Position numbers and translations under genes: made by a program. A stretch of DNA of 34,694 bases from Terriglobales bacterium (GTDB lineage Bacteria; Acidobacteriota; Terriglobia; Terriglobales; Acidobacteriaceae): NCBI GenBank assembly GCA_015655195.1, contig JAATFM010000166.1, forward strand, positions 1 to 34,694, given 5' to 3'. The notes below the pieces were generated by a model. The model made no database searches. It was not told the DNA's origin and saw only the letters and a list, made by a program, of their open reading frames with translations. Below, piece by piece: positions 33,375-34,694 of the stretch. Each line of letters opens with the position of its first letter. Positions within the stretch are counted from its first letter, which is position 1.

Positions 33375-34694
33375 GCCAATCCGCGCCTCCGGTCTTATTC
33401 GTAGCCTTCGCCAACCCCGACAATCCCTCCGGCGATGCCGGGCTTGCCAGACTCCAGCTCGGCCAGGAGGCGCACAACATCTACGCCGCGCTCGCTCCCG
33501 GCGAAGAGCAGGGCGGATGGCAGTTCCTGAACGGCGCCGAGACCACCCGCGCCAATCTCATCGATTCCTTCACCACCAACCGCATCGTTCTCTTCCACTA
33601 CGGCGGGCACTCGAACAGCCGCGGCTTATGGCTCCCCGCCGAAAGCCCGGAGAACCGGCTTGTGGACGGCGACAGCCTCGACAGATTTCTCGCCAGCCAG
33701 CACAGCCTCCAACTCGTCTTCTTCAACTCCTGCGAAAACAATGCCTGGGCGCAGAAGCTTTTCGCCAGCGTCCCTTACGTCGTCGCCACCGTCACGCCCG
33801 TTCCGGATCAGGCCGCCGTCACTTTTTCCAACACCTTCTACCGTGCTCTCTCGCAGGAACAAAACACCGTCGAAAACGCCTTCGAGATTGCCTCGAACGC
33901 CGTAAAACTCGCCTACGCAGGACTCTTTTCCGACCCAACTCAACAGAATGGCGCACCATCCGCGCCCACGCGCTCGACAGATGAACTCACCGACGAGGTT
34001 CCCGCAGCAAGCAGCGTCTTCCCGTGGATCTTGTACAAAAATCCCTCCGTGCAGCCCTGGCGTCTCGCCGACTCCGCCGCTGACCCGCTGGTGGGAATGC
34101 CGCCGCTGCCGCCGCATTACTACACGAGCCTGCCCGACAAACCCTACGTTGCGATCAAGGGCCACACCAAAGATGACGCAGCTCTTTTCTTCGGCCGCAA
34201 CGACGAGATTCGCAGCCTCTACGACTGGGTGCTTTCGCCCCACACCACGCAGCCCATCCTCCTCTTCTACGGCCAGTCCGGCGCGGGAAAATCCTCGCTC
34301 CTCAACGCAGGGCTGCTCCCGCGCCTCGGCGAAAGCAGTGCCGACGAGAACCATCCCAACGAAAATTTCCCCGTCGCCTACCGCCGCCGCAACCTGGACC
34401 TGATCGACGACCTGCACGCGGCCATCGCCGAGGTTCTCATTGCCGCGGGCGTCAAAGTCACGCCTCCCGCCAATCCCGACCTCGCATGGTGGAATTCGCT
34501 CGCGCAGCAGTGGCTGGCTCTCACCACGCCGAGCCTCGTCATCCTCGACCAGCTCGAAGAGGCGATTACGCATTTCATCAAGCCGAACAATGGCGACGAA
34601 ACCGCGCGCTACAAGACCCCGCTCGACGAGATCGGAGCCTTCGTCGCCCGCGTCCGCGAGATATTCGCCGCGCGCCTAGCCAACTCGCCGGCGC
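33371..34694 (+). CDS. CHAT protease-STAND NTPase fusion, C-terminus cut by window edge
   Basis: Open from ATG 33371 to the right edge, 441 codons, no stop. Residues about 5-220 form a CHAT (clan CD cysteine protease) domain: catalytic His in LFHYGGHSNSRG (H80) and Cys in VFFNSCENN (C121). A short linker leads to a STAND NTPase beginning at VAIKGHTKDDAALFFGRNDEI, with Walker A GQSGAGKSS (301-309) followed by LLNAGLLPRL, and Walker B LVILDQLEE (D393). These match the nSTAND1-type proteins that usually end in WD40 or TPR sensor repeats; those would be beyond the window. Overlaps the metacaspase gene (ATGA), so the two proteins are made together. Likely a ligand-gated protease. Confidence 0.9.
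   Translation, partial: MSQSAPPVLFVAFANPDNPSGDAGLARLQLGQEAHNIYAALAPGEEQGGWQFLNGAETTRANLIDSFTTNRIVLFHYGGHSNSRGLWLPAESPENRLVDGDSLDRFLASQHSLQLVFFNSCENNAWAQKLFASVPYVVATVTPVPDQAAVTFSNTFYRALSQEQNTVENAFEIASNAVKLAYAGLFSDPTQQNGAPSAPTRSTDELTDEVPAASSVFPWILYKNPSVQPWRLADSAADPLVGMPPLPPHYYTSLPDKPYVAIKGHTKDDAALFFGRNDEIRSLYDWVLSPHTTQPILLFYGQSGAGKSSLLNAGLLPRLGESSADENHPNENFPVAYRRRNLDLIDDLHAAIAEVLIAAGVKVTPPANPDLAWWNSLAQQWLALTTPSLVILDQLEEAITHFIKPNNGDETARYKTPLDEIGAFVARVREIFAARLANSPA

Overview
The window looks like chromosome of an Acidobacteriota (Terriglobia/Acidobacteriaceae-like) bacterium. The evidence is uniform high G+C with long antisense shadow ORFs, an LPS Kdo transferase (Gram-negative envelope), a 1191-residue Oar-like TonB-dependent receptor with an N-terminal carboxypeptidase-regulatory-like domain, a DUF2911 secreted protein, many secreted metallopeptidases, and intergenic palindromic repeats. 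This taxonomic call is inference from gene content, not from a marker gene comparison. I found 29 protein genes. No rRNA, tRNA, CRISPR array, insertion sequence or phage module could be supported.

Layout. 1-6118: waaA (cut at the left edge), a secreted hypothetical protein, queD, a small membrane protein, then a minus-strand chain dinG > higB > higA > pncA in which a toxin-antitoxin pair sits almost without gaps between a DNA-repair helicase and a nicotinamidase. 6119-11600: der, a secreted gluzincin-like protein whose HExxH motif has lost its Glu (HVLTH), rlmB, and a second higBA pair with a strong inverted repeat at its start. 11548-13779: an ECF sigma factor with a sigma-W-like promoter in front of it and a coupled two-helix membrane protein, then an FmdB-type zinc ribbon and a DUF2911 protein on the other strand. 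13997-17563: prpBCD, the core of the 2-methylcitrate cycle. 17661-25090: a secreted M1 aminopeptidase, a membrane double-zinc-ribbon protein, a LytTR response regulator, an acid-sphingomyelinase-like phosphodiesterase (possible lipoprotein) and a second active M1 peptidase. 25257-31066: a TonB receptor and a secreted copper amine oxidase. 31617-34694: a metacaspase gene overlapping a CHAT-protease/STAND-NTPase gene that runs off the right edge.

How it fits together. Much of the window is housekeeping, interleaved with envelope and extracellular catabolism genes (peptidases, amine oxidase, outer-membrane uptake) that suit an oligotrophic soil or wetland heterotroph. propionyl-CoA from such substrates would enter prpBCD.

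The most interesting locus is at the right end. Two different caspase-clan (clan CD) proteases are translationally coupled; the second is fused to a signalling NTPase. This is the architecture of a regulated cell-death or anti-phage module. Secondary signals are a palindromic intergenic element in three clear copies with compensatory base changes, and a long inverted repeat directly upstream of the amine oxidase ribosome-binding site.
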